DNA of 21,681 nt from Candidatus Eisenbergiella stercorigallinarum (GCA_019120525.1 DWUW01000207.1:1-21681), one strand, 5' to 3'; counted from the first letter of the stretch, positions 7,962 to 16,422 are shown. Made by a program: numbers and translations. The notes: generated from the sequence alone by a model not told the origin.

Positions 7962-8014
7962 GAGGACATATCAGTCTGGAGGGGATTTCTCCAACTGGAA
8001 AAACGGAGGAGATC

Positions 8015-9103
8015 ATGGAAAAAATGTATACCGCCCGGCTGAACCGGGTATGTGAAGAGCTTCAGAAAATGGGACTGGAGCAGATGATCGTAAGCGACCC
8101 TTTAAGCATCCGGTATCTGACCGGCGTGTGGGTGCAGCCCTATGAGCGGCTGTACGCGCTGTACGTGCGCACGGATGGAAAGCACTGCTTTTTCCTGAAC
8201 AACCTGTTCGTGATCCCACAGGTGGATCTGGACCAGGTCTGGATGTCCGATACGGACGACTGCATCGGCATGGTGGCGGAATATATCGCGAAATACGGGG
8301 CGGACGCGCCTCTTGGCATTGACAAAAGCTGGTCCGCCGGCTTTCTGCTGGGTCTGATGGAAAAAAATCCGAACGCGAAATATGTGAACGCTTCCTGCTG
8401 CGTGGACCGGGTGCGCTCCATTAAGGACGCTTATGAGCAGGAAAAAATGCGGGAATCCTCCCGGATCAACGACGTCTGCATGGAGAAAATCGCGGCCTTT
8501 GTGAAGGAGGGCATGACGGAAAAGGAATGCGCGGACCAGGTACGCGCTCTGTATAAAGAGGCGGGATGCCCGGAGGGCTTCGACACCATCCTGTCCTTCG
8601 GCGCCAACGCGGCGGATCCCCATCACGAGCCGGATGATACCCGTCTGAAGGCCGGAGACTGTGTCGTGATCGACATGGGCTGCGTGAAGGACGGCTACTG
8701 CTCCGACATGACGCGCACCTTTTTCTGTAAGGATGCGCCCGAGGAATACGCCGCCATCCACGATCTGGTGCGACGGGCCAACGAGAAGGCGGAGAGCATC
8801 ATAAAGCCCGGCGTACGCTTCTGCGACATCGACAAAGCCGCCAGGGATCTGATCACGGAAGCGGGATATGGCCCGTATTTCAACCACAGGCTGGGCCATT
8901 CCATCGGCCTGCAGGATCATGAGCCGGGAGACGTGAGCTCGGCAAACACCGCCTGCGTGGAGGAAGGGATGACCTTTTCCATCGAGCCCGGCGTCTATCT
9001 TCCCGGAAAATTCGGCGTCCGGGTGGAGGATCTGGTACTGGTGACAAAGGACGGCTGCGAGGTGCTCAATCATGTGGATAAGCACTGGAAAGTGATCGGG
9101 TAA
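8015..9103 (+). CDS. M24 family metallopeptidase (Xaa-Pro aminopeptidase type)
   Basis: 362 residues, the usual length for PepQ/PepP-like enzymes of clostridia. The N-terminal creatinase-like domain covers about 1-135 and the pita-bread catalytic domain 140-362. All five metal ligands are present: Asp220 and Asp231 in VVIDMGCVKDGYCSDMTRTF, His295 in GHSIGLQDHEPG, Glu324 in FSIEPGVYLPG, and Glu338 in VRVEDL. It removes N-terminal residues ahead of proline, or cleaves X-Pro dipeptides, in the cytoplasm with two Mn or Co ions. The start is fixed by GGAGGA a few bases upstream. It is transcribed alone between its promoter and a strong bidirectional terminator. Confidence 0.93.
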   Translation: MEKMYTARLNRVCEELQKMGLEQMIVSDPLSIRYLTGVWVQPYERLYALYVRTDGKHCFFLNNLFVIPQVDLDQVWMSDTDDCIGMVAEYIAKYGADAPLGIDKSWSAGFLLGLMEKNPNAKYVNASCCVDRVRSIKDAYEQEKMRESSRINDVCMEKIAAFVKEGMTEKECADQVRALYKEAGCPEGFDTILSFGANAADPHHEPDDTRLKAGDCVVIDMGCVKDGYCSDMTRTFFCKDAPEEYAAIHDLVRRANEKAESIIKPGVRFCDIDKAARDLITEAGYGPYFNHRLGHSIGLQDHEPGDVSSANTACVEEGMTFSIEPGVYLPGKFGVRVEDLVLVTKDGCEVLNHVDKHWKVIG

Positions 9104-9132
9104 TCCGTTTTTCAACAAAGCAGGACATCCTG

Positions 9133-9183
9133 AAAAAAAGAACCGGATTGGCCGTTGCGGACGGTCTTTTCCGGTTCTTTTTT
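9133..9183. terminator. Bidirectional terminator between convergent peptidase genes
   Basis: A run of As plus GAACCGG (9133-9146) pairs with CCGGTTC plus a run of Ts (9171-9183). The A and T tracts allow termination from both sides; it lies between two convergent genes that end at 9103 and 9200. Confidence 0.85.
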
Positions 9184-9199
9184 CATTTCTTTTTCATAC

Positions 9200-11317
9200 T
9201 TATTCTTTAAACGCCCGGTTCAGCTCCTCACATCCGGGAAGAACGAACCTTCCCTTCTCAATGACCGGAATCTCCCTTCCATCCGGGCATACCGCCACGA
9301 TCTCTCCCAGTTCATCGTAGGGAATGGTGATGTCCGTATGGCAGTTCAGATAGGCCTTTCCGGGATCCTCACCGCGCAGGATGGAAACCTCGTTGTCCTT
9401 GGCGATCAGGCGCTTTCCGTCCGGATTGTAAGTCACCAGCTCCTCCTCGTGGGAATAGCAGGTATCTCCCACCGCGAAGTGCGGCCCCATCTTCTCCGCG
9501 ATCAGGATCGGCAGCTTGTCTCCGATTCCGTATTTCGCCGCGAACACATAAGCCGTGGTGTTGGTGCCGATGGCGAATTCTCCCATGGGAAGGGTGTCGT
9601 GATGGAACAGCACATTTTCCCGGATGAACTTCCGTCCCTCCTCCGGATCGTCAAAATTGGCGCAGGCATAATCCGAAATCATGCCGTCCTTAAAATCGAT
9701 CTCCAGGTCCAGATATTTCAGGCAGTTCAGATACACCTCCGTCACATGCAGCTTTCCGTCGGTCCCCTTCAGCACGGGCGAGGTGAACACCTCTCCCACA
9801 GGGATATTCACATCCGCCACGCAGTTTTCAAAATTGGTCTCCTTTTCAGGATCATGCAACGGATGAAGGGCGACGCGCAGATCGGTCCGGTTCTCTCCCA
9901 TCCCTCTGATCCGCACATACTCTGCCTGGTCCAGCGCGTCGATCAGCTTCTGCTGGATTCCCTGATAAAGCGTGTAATCCAGGGTGTTCAGCTTCAGGAC
10001 GCCGGCAAAGATCTCCTCGAAATTCTCCCCGATCTCCGGCACGGGAAAGGCGATGATGGTAAAGCTTCTCTCCTCACCCTTCACATACTCGTTCATCAGC
10101 GCCCCCGCCTTTGTGCGGAAGGCGACCGCAAGCTTCTGCTGCTCTTCATTCAGCCGCAGGTTTTCTTCCTTCGCCTCCGGCTCAAAGGGAGTCTCACCAA
10201 AGCCTTCGATCACGGCGGGGCCTCCGTGCACCGCCGCCAGCTCCTTCACCTTTTCCAGCGCGTTCCGGTAATTTTCCAGCCTGTGGTTCACATACCGTTT
10301 ATCATAAAAAAGCGCCTGGTCATATTCGTGGTCGTATTCAAACTGCCGGTTGGCGATCCCGCCGTAATAGCCGTTCTTTCCCAGCTTCCGCCCTTCCAGA
10401 ATGCTCTGCGGCGCGCGGTAGATCACAGCTTCCAGCCCGATCCTTCGGAAATTTTCCACCGCGAAACGCACCATGCGCTCAAAGCCCAGAAAATACCGGA
10501 TGTTGACGGATTTCTTTTTGGAGATGTCCTTTCCCGTCACAGCAAAGCCAATCCGGTAGCCTTCCGTATAGGTATCTGCCATCAGCCGGATCTGATCCTC
10601 CGGAAGGCTGTTCAGATAACGCGCCATACGCAGTTCATTTTCAGAAATATATTCCCCGAAACGGTACAGATAGCGCAGGTCGGAAAGGTCGCTGTCCATG
10701 ATGATGCGCAGCGCGAAATCCTCCTTCCAGTCAAAGGAAGCCTGCATGTTCTTTTCCAGCATGGTTTCCGAATAATCGCTGGCAAACCAGTACAGGGTCC
10801 GCCTCACCTGCTCCGGATCCGGAAGGCCGTCTTCCTCCTGCCTCGCGCAGACAAACATCTGATAGATCTCCAGAAACAGCTCCAGCCGGATCGTCATGGA
10901 CTGCACGTCCTGTTCATACGCGGACGCGATCAGGCTCCGCTCCTCCGCCGCCAGGAAGGAAAGCATCTGCCCGAACTCCTTTCCAAGCTCCGACACCGCG
11001 AACCGGGGATTGGCCCAGCTGTTCTCATAGAAGCCGGGAAGCACATCCTCATAAAGCTGCCGGTTCCTCTCCGCCAACTCCTCCAGGGAGGCTCCATCCA
11101 GCCCGCCGTCCGCGGCAAAATCGGATTCCTCCAGAAACCGCTGAAGGATCCGGGCCGTTTCCGCGAAATACCGCGCGAATGCCTCCAGGCTTCTTCCTTC
11201 CTGCCGCGGCTCCCCTGCCAGCGCCGTTTCCGCCTCCTCCGGGATCTGCCAGAGGCGTTCCCGACCCAGGGCAAGCCTTTCCTGAAGCTCCCGCTCCATC
11301 TCATTTTCCTTTTTCAT
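9200..11317 (-). CDS. M29 family aminopeptidase with long N-terminal extension
   Basis: 705 residues. The C-terminal part (about 380-705) is an M29 (AmpS/thermophilic aminopeptidase) domain. It has GEVFTSPVLKGTDG at 508-521 with Glu509, GEFAIGTNT at 579-587 with Glu580, EKMGPHFAVGD with His613, and CYSHEEE with His623, which together make a plausible two-metal site. Ordinary M29 enzymes are about 410 residues, so roughly 300 residues upstream are extra: charged, mostly helical and without a motif I recognise. The ATG overlaps the previous gene's stop as ATGA, which supports both this start and translational coupling. Expected activity is cleavage of N-terminal residues from peptides in the cytosol. 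Cleavage preference and extension function are unknown. Confidence 0.85.
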   Translation of the reverse strand: MKKENEMERELQERLALGRERLWQIPEEAETALAGEPRQEGRSLEAFARYFAETARILQRFLEESDFAADGGLDGASLEELAERNRQLYEDVLPGFYENSWANPRFAVSELGKEFGQMLSFLAAEERSLIASAYEQDVQSMTIRLELFLEIYQMFVCARQEEDGLPDPEQVRRTLYWFASDYSETMLEKNMQASFDWKEDFALRIIMDSDLSDLRYLYRFGEYISENELRMARYLNSLPEDQIRLMADTYTEGYRIGFAVTGKDISKKKSVNIRYFLGFERMVRFAVENFRRIGLEAVIYRAPQSILEGRKLGKNGYYGGIANRQFEYDHEYDQALFYDKRYVNHRLENYRNALEKVKELAAVHGGPAVIEGFGETPFEPEAKEENLRLNEEQQKLAVAFRTKAGALMNEYVKGEERSFTIIAFPVPEIGENFEEIFAGVLKLNTLDYTLYQGIQQKLIDALDQAEYVRIRGMGENRTDLRVALHPLHDPEKETNFENCVADVNIPVGEVFTSPVLKGTDGKLHVTEVYLNCLKYLDLEIDFKDGMISDYACANFDDPEEGRKFIRENVLFHHDTLPMGEFAIGTNTTAYVFAAKYGIGDKLPILIAEKMGPHFAVGDTCYSHEEELVTYNPDGKRLIAKDNEVSILRGEDPGKAYLNCHTDITIPYDELGEIVAVCPDGREIPVIEKGRFVLPGCEELNRAFKE

Positions 11318-11631
11318 AATCCGTATACTCCCGCATAAATGATAAAAGCGATGCCAACAAGCGCCAGAGCGTTTAACGTCATCCCAAGATAGGAGAAAAA
11401 ATAAAAACGATCCTGCACCATTCTGGACAGGATCCCAAGCACAAGCCCCGCCAGCGAAAAAAGCAGGGCGAACAGCACCGCCGCCCCATATTTCACCAGC
11501 GCCTCCCCCTGATTCTGAAAGGTTCCATAAACGGCAAGCACAATGGAAATGACGGACAGCGCTCCCAGCACGGAAGACATGACGCCCTTCTTCGTCTCGT
11601 GCTTGTCGGTAAAAATATATTTGCGGCCCAT
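11314..11631 (-). CDS. Three-helix membrane protein (DUF6142-like)
   Basis: 105 residues. After a polar start MGRKYIFTDKHETKKG come three hydrophobic segments (about 18-37, 47-67 and 80-104), so it is a small inner-membrane protein. It resembles the family I know as DUF6142 from Lachnospiraceae, but I cannot verify that here. I start it at 11631 because AAGGAG stands 7 bases upstream; the frame continues ten codons further without support. It overlaps the M29 gene by 4 bases, so both are made from one message. No function can be assigned. Confidence 0.75.
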   Translation of the reverse strand: MGRKYIFTDKHETKKGVMSSVLGALSVISIVLAVYGTFQNQGEALVKYGAAVLFALLFSLAGLVLGILSRMVQDRFYFFSYLGMTLNALALVGIAFIIYAGVYGL

Positions 11632-11676
11632 AGACCGGCTCCTTTCCTTTCTCCCAAGCACCGGCTCCAGGGCAGA

Positions 11677-11732
11677 GGAAAAAGCACAGGCCCGATTCTC
11701 CCTCCGGAACAGAAGGAAACGCAGGCCTGCTT
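11677..11732 (-). terminator. Weak terminator-like hairpin between small membrane genes
   Basis: On the minus strand AAGCAGGCC pairs with GGCCTGTGCTT, with a 2-base bulge, followed by TTTTCC. The loop is long. No good promoter is seen in the 128 bases between the two genes. Confidence 0.3.
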
Positions 11733-11759
11733 CGCCCTCCGCCGCGAAGCCGTTCTGCC

Positions 11760-11912
11760 TCAGAATAAAATTTTGGATCTTCCCGCCAGCAGCTTCGCCC
11801 CGCCGATGATCAGCAGCGTGCCGCTCACGATCCCCGTCACCAGGACCACCACGCCCACCGCGATGTTCAGCGCGCCCGAGCCGCTTATTGTCTTATAAAT
11901 CTTCTCTTCCAT
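11760..11912 (-). CDS. Small single-helix membrane protein, 50 residues
   Basis: The peptide starts MEEKIYKTISGSGALN and continues as a long hydrophobic, glycine-rich helix (about 14-41) with a short basic tail GRSKILF, like other small membrane proteins. AGAGGT precedes the ATG by a few bases; the frame is open for 29 more codons upstream but those run through the hairpin cluster and lack a ribosome binding site. It lies 150 bases after pyrE, separated by several hairpins. I do not recognise a family. Confidence 0.6.
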   Translation of the reverse strand: MEEKIYKTISGSGALNIAVGVVVLVTGIVSGTLLIIGGAKLLAGRSKILF

Positions 11913-11922
11913 TCTACCTCTG

Positions 11923-12040
11923 CTTTCTGCCGCCGAAGGGCGGCATTTATTTGAGAGAAATATGTGCGTCAGCACATATTTCCAGGACGAAAGCCCCACG
12001 CTTTCGGCCGCCTCTTCTTTCTGCCGCCGAAGGGCGGCAT
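11923..12040. repeat. Hairpin cluster flanked by a 24-base direct repeat
   Basis: The same 24 bases occur at 11923-11946 and 12017-12040. Each copy contains the 7-bp hairpin TGCCGCC / GGCGGCA. Between them are an 11-bp perfect hairpin with a 4-base loop (11957-11982) and a 7-bp hairpin (11988-12006). None has a U-run, so they do not look like intrinsic terminators. They occupy nearly all of the pyrE to small-membrane-gene spacer. Confidence 0.8.
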
Positions 12041-12061
12041 CTGACCCATCCAGGCTCCGGT

Positions 12062-12745
12062 TTATGCCCTTTTCGCGACACCGTACTGCGCATAGTAGGC
12101 GTCGATGGCCGCCTTCATGGCGTCGTCAATGATAACTTTTCCGTTATGGGGCTTATTATACAGGTATTCCACCACTTCCTCCATGCTCACGATGGCTGCG
12201 GTGGGGAAGCCGTACAGCTCCCGGATCTCCTCCAGGGCGCTCTTTTCTCCCTTTCCTCTTTCACAGCGGTTCAGGGAAACGATCAGGCCTTTTATCTCCA
12301 CATCCGCCTGCGCCCGGATGATGGGGAAGGTTTCTTCGATGGATTTGCCGGAGGTGGTCACATCCTCAATGATCACCACACGGTCTCCGTCCTTCAGCTT
12401 GCTTCCCAGAAGGATTCCGGTATCCCCATGGTCCTTGACTTCCTTGCGGTTGGAGCAGTAGCGGACATCCTTGCCGTACAGCTCGCTGATGGCCATGGTC
12501 GTGGCCACGGAAAGGGGGATTCCCTTATAGGCGGGCCCGAAGAGGACGTCAAAGTCCAGGCCGTAATTGTCATGGATGGCCTTTGCGTAATACTCGCCCA
12601 GCTTTCTTAACTGGGTTCCGGTCACATAGGCACCGGCGTTCATGAAGAAGGGGGATTTTCTTCCGCTCTTTAAGGTGAAGTCTCCGAATTTCAGAACGTC
12701 GGACGCAATCATAAAGTCGATAAATTCCTGCTTGTACTGTTCCAT
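12062..12745 (-). CDS. pyrE: Orotate phosphoribosyltransferase
   Basis: Converts orotate and PRPP to orotidine 5'-phosphate, the fifth step of UMP synthesis. 227 residues, full length. Visible features: FTLKSGRKSPFFMN (23-36) for orotate binding, NRKEVKDHG (99-107) with the catalytic-loop Lys and His residues, and the PRPP loop VVIIEDVTTSGKS (123-135) with Glu127-Asp128. GGAGG lies upstream of the ATG. It follows pyrF by 39 bases and shares its promoter. The product is handed to PyrF, so the two final steps are encoded together. Confidence 0.96.
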   Translation of the reverse strand: MEQYKQEFIDFMIASDVLKFGDFTLKSGRKSPFFMNAGAYVTGTQLRKLGEYYAKAIHDNYGLDFDVLFGPAYKGIPLSVATTMAISELYGKDVRYCSNRKEVKDHGDTGILLGSKLKDGDRVVIIEDVTTSGKSIEETFPIIRAQADVEIKGLIVSLNRCERGKGEKSALEEIRELYGFPTAAIVSMEEVVEYLYNKPHNGKVIIDDAMKAAIDAYYAQYGVAKRA

Positions 12746-12784
12746 ATTTTTTAACCTCCTGCTGTCTGCGGGCTTCTCTTGCGC

Positions 12785-13729
12785 TTACGCTCTTCTTCCC
12801 GCCATCGCCGCGTTCACCGCGCCGCTGATATCCTCGATCATATCCTTTACCGCCTGTCTGGAGGCGTCCGCATAGCACTGCGCTCCGAACTGCGCGTATT
12901 TTTCCTGCTGCCAGGCCGCGATGATCCCCCTGGAGGAATTAACGATGGCTCCCAGTCCGTCCGGATTGAAGAAATCCACCAGGTCCGCGCCCTTTGCGCC
13001 CTGCGCGCCGTAGCCGGGAACCAGGAAATAGGTTTTCGGCATCAGCTTCCTCATCACGGGCACCATCTCCGGATAGGTGGCCCCAAATACAGCTCCCACG
13101 TAGCTGTAGGAATCACCCATCACCTCTTCGCCCCATTCCACGACCTTTTCCCCTACCCATTCATACAGGGGCTTTCCGTCAATCAGACGGTCCTGAAATT
13201 CGCCGCTGCTGGGGTTGGAGGTCTTCACCAGGACGAAGATCCCCTTCTTTTCTTCCTTGCATACCTTCAGGAAGGGCTTCACGCCGTCGGAACCCAGATA
13301 AGGATTCACGGTGGCAAAGTCCTCGCCAAAAGCGGAAATCCGGTTCTCTCCCACCTGTACCTTCCCCAGGTGGCCCACCGCGTAGGCTTCCGAGGTGGAA
13401 CCGATATCCCCTCTCTTCACGTCGCCGATCACCACCAGACCCTTTTCCTTACAGTAATCCACGGTCTTCTGATAGGCGATCACGCCTTCCACGCCAAACT
13501 GTTCATACATGGCGATCTGAGGCTTCACGGCCGGGATCAGATCCGCCACCGCGTCCACGATCCCCTTATTGAACTGCCAGATGGCCTCCGCCGCCCCTTT
13601 CAGGGTCTCTCCGTGTTCCGCAAAAGCCGCCGTCCGGATCTGCTCCGGGATATACTTTAACATCGGGTCCAGCCCCACAACGATGGGCGCGTTCGTCTTC
13701 TGAATTTTTTCCACAAGCGTATTGATCAT
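12785..13729 (-). CDS. pyrF: Orotidine 5'-phosphate decarboxylase, long (type 2) form
   Basis: Decarboxylates OMP to UMP, the last step of de novo pyrimidine synthesis. 314 residues, the length of the long-form family, not the 230-residue B. subtilis form. The catalytic Asp-Lys-x-x-Asp cluster is in IGDVKRGDIGSTS (Asp103, Lys105, Asp108), and FVLVKTSNPSSGEFQD (165-180) is the long-form signature. The start at 13729 (MINTLVEK) is supported by AAAGGA about 10 bases upstream; the frame stays open far 5' through the promoter, so longer starts are ruled out. The intervening pyrK and pyrD common in clostridial operons are absent between this gene and pyrE. Confidence 0.96.
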   Translation of the reverse strand: MINTLVEKIQKTNAPIVVGLDPMLKYIPEQIRTAAFAEHGETLKGAAEAIWQFNKGIVDAVADLIPAVKPQIAMYEQFGVEGVIAYQKTVDYCKEKGLVVIGDVKRGDIGSTSEAYAVGHLGKVQVGENRISAFGEDFATVNPYLGSDGVKPFLKVCKEEKKGIFVLVKTSNPSSGEFQDRLIDGKPLYEWVGEKVVEWGEEVMGDSYSYVGAVFGATYPEMVPVMRKLMPKTYFLVPGYGAQGAKGADLVDFFNPDGLGAIVNSSRGIIAAWQQEKYAQFGAQCYADASRQAVKDMIEDISGAVNAAMAGRRA

Positions 13730-13870
13730 AATTTGAATTCCTTTCTGTCGGTAATTTACCTCGGAGCCTGCGGCCGCTGTCTTGGATTTTTCGGTTATGG
13801 CCCCGCTGCTTCCGGCCGACGCTCTGCCGCTCTTCTCTCCGGCGCTTCCCGTTCCTCTTGTCTGTGCAGA

Positions 13871-13899
13871 ATTGTAACATATTTGCAGGAGCAAGACAA
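13871..13899 (-). promoter_or_regulatory. Promoter of pyrF-pyrE
   Basis: TTGTCT (13894-13899), 17-base spacer, TACAAT (13871-13876). It leaves a leader of about 135 bases. I looked for a PyrR-binding hairpin and attenuator in the leader and saw none that was convincing. Confidence 0.72.
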
Positions 13900-13947
13900 G
13901 CCGGAGCAAAGGACGGATCCCCTGCTTTGCAGACCGGTCGTTGCTTC

Positions 13948-15123
13948 TCACCGCATGGCCCACAGCCGGTCGTGATCCAGCTGGAAGGGATAGTTCTTCA
14001 GCTTCCCGGGATTTTCCAGAAGCCCGTTCACATCCCGTTCCCACAGCTCGTCGGGGATGGAGACCTCTCCCAGAAGCGCCCGGATGTATTCCGAAAAGCT
14101 CTGCTCGCTTCCGAATTCCAGCAGGGAGAGCACGCGCATGGCCTCCTCCCTGTCGCCGTAGCCGCGCAGAAAGCCGGGCAGGAAGATGCCTACCGCCTTT
14201 CCATGGGGCAGGCCCATCTCGCAGGTGACGGGATAGCTCAGGCCATGGGGGAGGCTGGTTCCGGTATGGGAGATCGCCATGCCGCCCAGCGTGCAGGCGT
14301 TCATCAGAAGGCGGCGCTCCTCCTCCCCAATCTCATAGCGCAGGAGCCTGTCCTTCACCTTTGCCCAGATGCGCAGGCCCATTTCGCTGTAAAAACGGCT
14401 GTAATCCGTAGCATTTGTATTCAGATAGCTCTCGATCAGGTGAGCCAGGGTGTCCACCGCCGTATGGATGCAGTTGCTCCGGGACGCGGTCTGCAGATAG
14501 GAAATGTCCACCAGCGCAAGCGCCGGGAAAATGTGATGGCTGATGCTCTGCTTGGTCTTTCTTTCCAGGTGGGGGAAGGTATGATACGCATCCGCTCCGG
14601 GCGCTGTGGTGAGCACGATTTCCGGGAGCACAGGTTTCGTCAGGATAGCGTAAGGCGTCACTTCGGAGCCCGTGCCCGCCGTTGTTGGCACCTCCGCCAC
14701 CGGAACCGCCTGGCGGACACTGTCCGCCGAGTGTACGTTCCCCTCCGGCCGGGCCTTCTGATACAGGAAATCCGTATCCCGCCCCGGGTTGGCAAGAAGA
14801 AGGGCGACCGCCTTTGCCGCGTCCATGGGGGATCCTCCGCCGATCCCGATGACGAAATCAGCTCCTGCGGACGCGCCAAGGGAGGCGGCTTTTTTCACCG
14901 TATCCACGGAAGGGTTTTCCTCCACCTCGTCAAAAACCATATAAGGAACACCTTCCCGTTCCAGCGCGTTTTTCACATCATCCAGAGAACCGTTAATCCG
15001 GGAGGAATGCTTTCCCGTAACGATCAGCGCCTTTGTCCCCAGAGCCGCCAGCTCCCGGCTGTGGTTCTCCACACATTTTTTCTCCTGATATACTTTGACA
15101 GGCATATACAGCTTCATTTCCAT
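13948..15123 (-). CDS. Iron-containing alcohol dehydrogenase
   Basis: 391 residues, the usual length of group III dehydrogenases. The nucleotide site GIGGGSPMD is at 93-101 and a second conserved segment VPTTAGTGSEVTPYA at 145-159. Metal ligands are Asp224 and His228 (AVDTLAHLIESY), His293 (LPHGLSYP) and His307 (GLPHGKAVG). It would oxidise an alcohol or reduce an aldehyde with NAD(P); the butanol-dehydrogenase-like subgroup is common in gut clostridia, but the substrate is not readable. The start at 15123 has GGAGGG directly upstream. It lies 53 bases after the STAS-kinase gene and is probably co-transcribed with it. No clear terminator follows. Confidence 0.93.
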   Translation of the reverse strand: MEMKLYMPVKVYQEKKCVENHSRELAALGTKALIVTGKHSSRINGSLDDVKNALEREGVPYMVFDEVEENPSVDTVKKAASLGASAGADFVIGIGGGSPMDAAKAVALLLANPGRDTDFLYQKARPEGNVHSADSVRQAVPVAEVPTTAGTGSEVTPYAILTKPVLPEIVLTTAPGADAYHTFPHLERKTKQSISHHIFPALALVDISYLQTASRSNCIHTAVDTLAHLIESYLNTNATDYSRFYSEMGLRIWAKVKDRLLRYEIGEEERRLLMNACTLGGMAISHTGTSLPHGLSYPVTCEMGLPHGKAVGIFLPGFLRGYGDREEAMRVLSLLEFGSEQSFSEYIRALLGEVSIPDELWERDVNGLLENPGKLKNYPFQLDHDRLWAMR

Positions 15124-15176
15124 CTTCCCTCCATGCCTCAATATCGTAAACGTAGTTTTTGTTCTCGGATCCTGTA

Positions 15177-16349
15177 TCAGAAGCAGAGGCTGTCCAGCTC
15201 TCCCACCAGCTGACCGATCCGGCCGGCGCACCGCTCGATGACGGCCCGTCCGGCATCCGTGCCAAAGCCGTCCCTGCGCATGGTGCGGCGCAGAAGCCTG
15301 GCGTATCCGATGACCATAGCCTTCTTTTCCACCTCGTCGATATAAGCCTGGTCCTCCGTATCCAGATACCGTTTCAGAGCCTTCTTCCAGAACAGCTTCG
15401 CGGTTTCATAGGGCAGCTTCAAAAACTTTTCCACCACTGTGGGATCCTGCTCGCCAAATCCCACAAAAGCCATGAACACGGAGGCGAGTTCAAAAACAGG
15501 ATGCCCGCAGCAAAGGGTATCCATGTCCAGAAGCAGTACCTCGTCGTTCTGCATGACGATGTTGTTCGTATGGTAATCTCCGTGGAGCAGGGTATCCCTT
15601 TCGGGGACGGCCTCCATCATGGCCTTCAGCCTTTCTCCGGTCTTCTCCGGCAGCACCTTCCCCGCATACCTGGCAAAATCCATCGCGAACTCCCGGATAT
15701 CCGGCACATCGCCGGGCCTGGTGTGCGTGCTGTGCAGCTTCCGCATCACCTCCACGTACAGATCCACATAGTGGTCGATCTGCTCCGGGCAGGCGGCGAT
15801 CAGTTTGGAAAAGGAACGGGCATTGACCAGCTCAAACACGGAGCCGTAGCTTTCGCCCACCCTGACCACATCATAGGGAATCGCGGTGGGAATCCCCAGC
15901 ACGAAAGCTTTTCTTGCCAGCTCACGCTCTCTTTTCACATCGGGCAGGCAGTCCGGATTGCGGTAAACCTTAACGACCGTCTCGTTGTCGATACGGTACA
16001 CAACGCCGTTCGCCCCCTGTCCGATCGCCTCACAGCCTTCCACGGAGATGACCCGGCAGGCCTTTTCCACGGAAAACATTTCCGTAAACCCTGTTATGTC
16101 CAGGATCTCATAGACCTCCGGCGAGGCATTGACCAGCCGAAACGAGGGCTCCAGCTTTCCCAGCCGCAGCACCATACGCAGCCCGGCGCTGGAAATATAG
16201 GTCAGATCCTTCAGATCCAGGATCAGCCCTTCATGCGGACAGCCTTCCCGCAGCTGCATGATCCCGGCTTCCACAGCCGGGACGTTCGCGGAATCGATGT
16301 GCCCGGACAGGACTGCTTTAAGTATATTATCTTCCATAATCCCATTCAT
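15177..16349 (-). CDS. STAS domain fused to an aminoglycoside-phosphotransferase-like kinase
   Basis: 390 residues in two parts. Residues 1-100 are a STAS (anti-sigma-factor antagonist, SpoIIAA-like) domain; the phosphorylation-site segment LTYISSAGLRMVL has Ser53 and Ser54. Residues 105-390 form an APH/choline-kinase-like phosphotransferase with a glycine loop IGQGANGVVYR, Lys127 in VVKVYR, catalytic HGDYHTNN (Asp258, Asn263) and metal-binding DMD (275-277). The kinase part resembles the paralogous family TIGR02172. It may phosphorylate a small molecule or its own partner STAS domain. GGAGG is about 10 bases upstream of the ATG. It has its own promoter with a palindromic spacer and leads into the alcohol dehydrogenase gene. 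Confidence 0.85.
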   Translation of the reverse strand: MNGIMEDNILKAVLSGHIDSANVPAVEAGIMQLREGCPHEGLILDLKDLTYISSAGLRMVLRLGKLEPSFRLVNASPEVYEILDITGFTEMFSVEKACRVISVEGCEAIGQGANGVVYRIDNETVVKVYRNPDCLPDVKRERELARKAFVLGIPTAIPYDVVRVGESYGSVFELVNARSFSKLIAACPEQIDHYVDLYVEVMRKLHSTHTRPGDVPDIREFAMDFARYAGKVLPEKTGERLKAMMEAVPERDTLLHGDYHTNNIVMQNDEVLLLDMDTLCCGHPVFELASVFMAFVGFGEQDPTVVEKFLKLPYETAKLFWKKALKRYLDTEDQAYIDEVEKKAMVIGYARLLRRTMRRDGFGTDAGRAVIERCAGRIGQLVGELDSLCF

Positions 16350-16422
16350 CTATGAGCTTCCTCCTTCCGATCAGCCGCGGTCTTCTTCAGGAGCAAGGCC
16401 ACAGCACAGCCCGACAGCATAA

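Noticed and set aside
9155..11338. 727-codon open frame on the plus strand opposite the M29 gene
   Set aside because: It is antisense to a gene with clear family motifs, has no ribosome binding site and no recognisable domain. Long antisense frames are expected in this GC-rich codon usage.
13730..13870. PyrR-type attenuator in the pyrF leader
   Set aside because: I saw neither the PyrR-binding hairpin consensus nor a terminator with U-run before pyrF.
13900..13947. Terminator after the alcohol dehydrogenase gene
   Set aside because: No stem followed by a U-run could be found before the pyrF promoter; read-through is possible.
13730..14044. N-terminal extension of pyrF by 105 codons
   Set aside because: The extension covers the promoter and leader and has no homology; the internal ATG has a ribosome binding site and the family's usual start.
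13858..15213. 451-codon plus-strand frame opposite the alcohol dehydrogenase
   Set aside because: Shadow of a gene with full metal and cofactor motifs; also runs across the neighbouring pyrF promoter.
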